Positions 62,309 through 64,000 of a DNA stretch of 64,000 nucleotides are shown piece by piece. Position 1 is the first letter of the stretch; every line of letters begins with the position of its first letter. The stretch comes from Brevundimonas sp. UBA6550 (GTDB taxonomy: Bacteria; Pseudomonadota; Alphaproteobacteria; Caulobacterales; Caulobacteraceae): the NCBI RefSeq assembly GCF_002434505.1, contig NZ_DJKE01000002.1:1-64000 (forward strand), given 5' to 3'. The translations under genes and the position numbers were made by a program. The notes below the pieces were generated by a model. That model saw nothing but the letters and a program-made list of their open reading frames with translations. It was not told the DNA's origin and ran no database searches.

Positions 62309-64000
62309 TCATGCGTCGCGCGACTGGTCGGCGTCGGACGACGCATCGTCCTCGGCGGCCGTGTCGGCGTCGGCTTCCGGCGCATCGCCGAAGACCTGGT
62401 CGGGATCGTATTCGCCCTCGGCGTATTCGCCGTCCTCCTCGTACTCTTCAGGCTCGGGCTGCGGCAGTTCCGAAGCGTCGATCCAGCCGGCGGCGACGCG
62501 GGCCTGCAGGATCAGCAGCTCGGCGTCTTCCTGGGCCAGGTTGAAGCTTTCCAGCACGCCGGGGACCTTCACCCGCTCGCCGTTCTTGACCTCATAGCCG
62601 CCGCGGATTTCGTCGGTGGCCAGATCGGCCAGATCCTCGACCGTCTTGACCCCGCCTTCGCCCAGGGCGACGGCCATGGCCAGGGTCACGCCCGGCACGT
62701 CCAGAACCGCATCCTCGACGCCTAGTTCGACGCGCTTGGCGTCCAGTTCGGCGGCCTTCTTGTCCAGGAATTCGCGCGCGCGGGCCTGCAGTTCCTCGGC
62801 GGTCTCTTCGTCGAAGCCTTCGATTTCGGAGACTTCATAGGCGTCGACATAGGCCAGGTCTTCGACGGTGGCGAAGCCTTCGGTGACCAGCAACTGGGCG
62901 ATGACCTCGTCCACGTCCAGGGCTTCCTGGAACAGGCTGGTGCGCTCGCTGAACTCGCGCTGACGACGCTCTGAGTCCTGGGCCTCGGTGATGATGTCGA
63001 TCTGCCAGCCGGTCAGCTGCGAGGCCAGGCGCACGTTCTGCCCGCGACGGCCGATGGCCAGCGACAGCTGCTCGTCCGGCACGACCACTTCGACGCGGCC
63101 GGCTTCTTCGTCCAGCACGACCTTGGACACTTCGGCCGGGGCCAGGGCGTTGACGATGAAGGTCGGCTCGTCCGGGTTCCACTGGATGATGTCGATCTTC
63201 TCGCCCTGCAGTTCGGCGACGACCGCCTGAACGCGCGAGCCGCGCATGCCGACGCAGGCGCCGACGGGGTCGATGGAGCTGTCGTTGGACAGGACGGCCA
63301 TCTTGGCGCGCGAGCCCGAGTCACGGGCGGCGGCGCGGATCTCGATCACGCCGTCGTAAACCTCCGGCACTTCCTGGGCGAACAGCTTGGCCATGAAGCC
63401 CGGATGGGCGCGCGACAGCATGACCTGCGGGCCCTTGGCCTCGGGACGGACGTCGTAGATATAGGTGCGGATGCGGTCGCCGATGTTGAACACTTCGCGC
63501 GGGATGGACTGGTCGCGGCGCATGACGCCCTCGCCCCGGCCCAGGTCGACGATGGTGTTGCCGTATTCGACGCGCTTGACCGTGCCGTTGACGATCTCGC
63601 CGACGCGATCCTTGAACTCTTCGTACTGGTTGGCGCGTTCGGCCTCTCGGACCTTTCCGGTCACGACCTGGCGGGCCATCTGGGTCTGGACGCGCCCGAA
63701 CTCGAACGGGGGCAGTTGTTCGACATACTCCTTGCCGACCTCGGCCCCGGGGTCGCGCTTCTGGGCGTCGCGCAGGCGCACCATGGCGCTGTCGTTGAAC
63801 TCTTCCAGCTCGTCTTCCGGCATCCAGTCGTCGGCGACGATGGTGACGTGGCGCGTCAGCGACAGTTCGCCGGTCTTGTGGTCGATCTTGGCGCGGATGT
63901 CGTGGTGGGCGCCGTAACGCGACTTGGCGCCCTTCTGGATCGCCTCCTCGATGGCCTCGATCACGATCTCGCGGTCGATGTTCTTCTCGCGGGCGACCGC
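62309..64000 (-). CDS. nusA: Transcription termination/antitermination factor NusA, N-terminus off the edge
   Basis: The visible part is about 563 residues; the first residues lie beyond the right edge (the frame stays open through [17 protein letters not shown]). In order come the N-terminal domain (about the first 130 visible residues), S1 ([20 protein letters not shown]), KH1 and KH2 ([40 protein letters not shown]), two helix-hairpin-helix-like acidic repeats ([40 protein letters not shown]) and a very acidic C-terminal tail. It binds RNA polymerase and guides pausing, termination and rRNA antitermination. It heads the operon with ylxR and infB in this window; rimP, if present, is outside. 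Confidence 0.97.
   Translation of the reverse strand, partial: AVAREKNIDREIVIEAIEEAIQKGAKSRYGAHHDIRAKIDHKTGELSLTRHVTIVADDWMPEDELEEFNDSAMVRLRDAQKRDPGAEVGKEYVEQLPPFEFGRVQTQMARQVVTGKVREAERANQYEEFKDRVGEIVNGTVKRVEYGNTIVDLGRGEGVMRRDQSIPREVFNIGDRIRTYIYDVRPEAKGPQVMLSRAHPGFMAKLFAQEVPEVYDGVIEIRAAARDSGSRAKMAVLSNDSSIDPVGACVGMRGSRVQAVVAELQGEKIDIIQWNPDEPTFIVNALAPAEVSKVVLDEEAGRVEVVVPDEQLSLAIGRRGQNVRLASQLTGWQIDIITEAQDSERRQREFSERTSLFQEALDVDEVIAQLLVTEGFATVEDLAYVDAYEVSEIEGFDEETAEELQARAREFLDKKAAELDAKRVELGVEDAVLDVPGVTLAMAVALGEGGVKTVEDLADLATDEIRGGYEVKNGERVKVPGVLESFNLAQEDAELLILQARVAAGWIDASELPQPEPEEYEEDGEYAEGEYDPDQVFGDAPEADADTAAEDDASSDADQSRDA

Overview
The window looks like a chromosomal segment of an alphaproteobacterium of the Caulobacteraceae, most likely Brevundimonas or a close relative. 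The support is high GC, dense gene packing, many TonB-dependent receptors, a CC0125/CC1285-type lipoprotein, a ShkA-like hybrid kinase, a Zur-type palindrome of the alphaproteobacterial kind and a split nrdA/nrdB pair. This assignment comes from family recognition only.

Layout. 1-960 is decayed DNA: the frameshifted 5' end of an IS5-type transposase and a heavily frameshifted short-chain dehydrogenase. 991-3024 is a ZnuD-like zinc receptor behind a perfect Zur-type box. 3179-8340 is a compositionally lighter islet holding a LacI regulator, a TonB-dependent receptor and a divergent phytase-like lipoprotein. It is bounded on one side by an intact tRNA-Arg(ACG) and on the other by a 16/17 copy of that tRNA's 3' end. 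Two LacI-type operators lie in its divergent promoter region.

8.5-31 kb carries housekeeping and metabolic genes: gamma-glutamyltransferase, nrdA, a PAP2 phosphatase, a CoA-transferase, an ABC ATPase, a frameshifted sorbosone-dehydrogenase-like gene, argG, a double M16 peptidase, the rpmH-rnpA-yidC-engB cluster, a TVP38/histidine kinase pair, an alcohol dehydrogenase and nrdB. 31-45 kb holds a GST, a MASE1 hybrid kinase, a nucleotidyltransferase-metallophosphoesterase pair, small secreted proteins, a LysE exporter, ProX-type editing, CnoX, a LON-domain protein, Trm112, gshB and a ComM-like ATPase. 45-64 kb holds the ShkA-like kinase, AmpG, a DUF885 peptidase, trmD-rplS, kynA, a CHAP protein, an acyltransferase, a carotenoid oxygenase pair and the nusA-ylxR-infB operon, which runs off the right edge.

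How the parts work together. Regulation visible in the DNA links zinc (Zur box), an islet-encoded uptake module (LacI operators), deoxynucleotide synthesis (paired NrdR-like boxes at nrdA and one at nrdB) and translation genes. A family of hairpin repeats occupies the intergenic spaces at 22.2 and 42.5 kb, with a fragment at 16.5 kb. No CRISPR array, prophage or intact transposase is present. The strongest candidate for something new is the tRNA-bounded LacI/TonB-receptor/phytase-like islet. The nucleotidyltransferase-phosphoesterase pair comes second.
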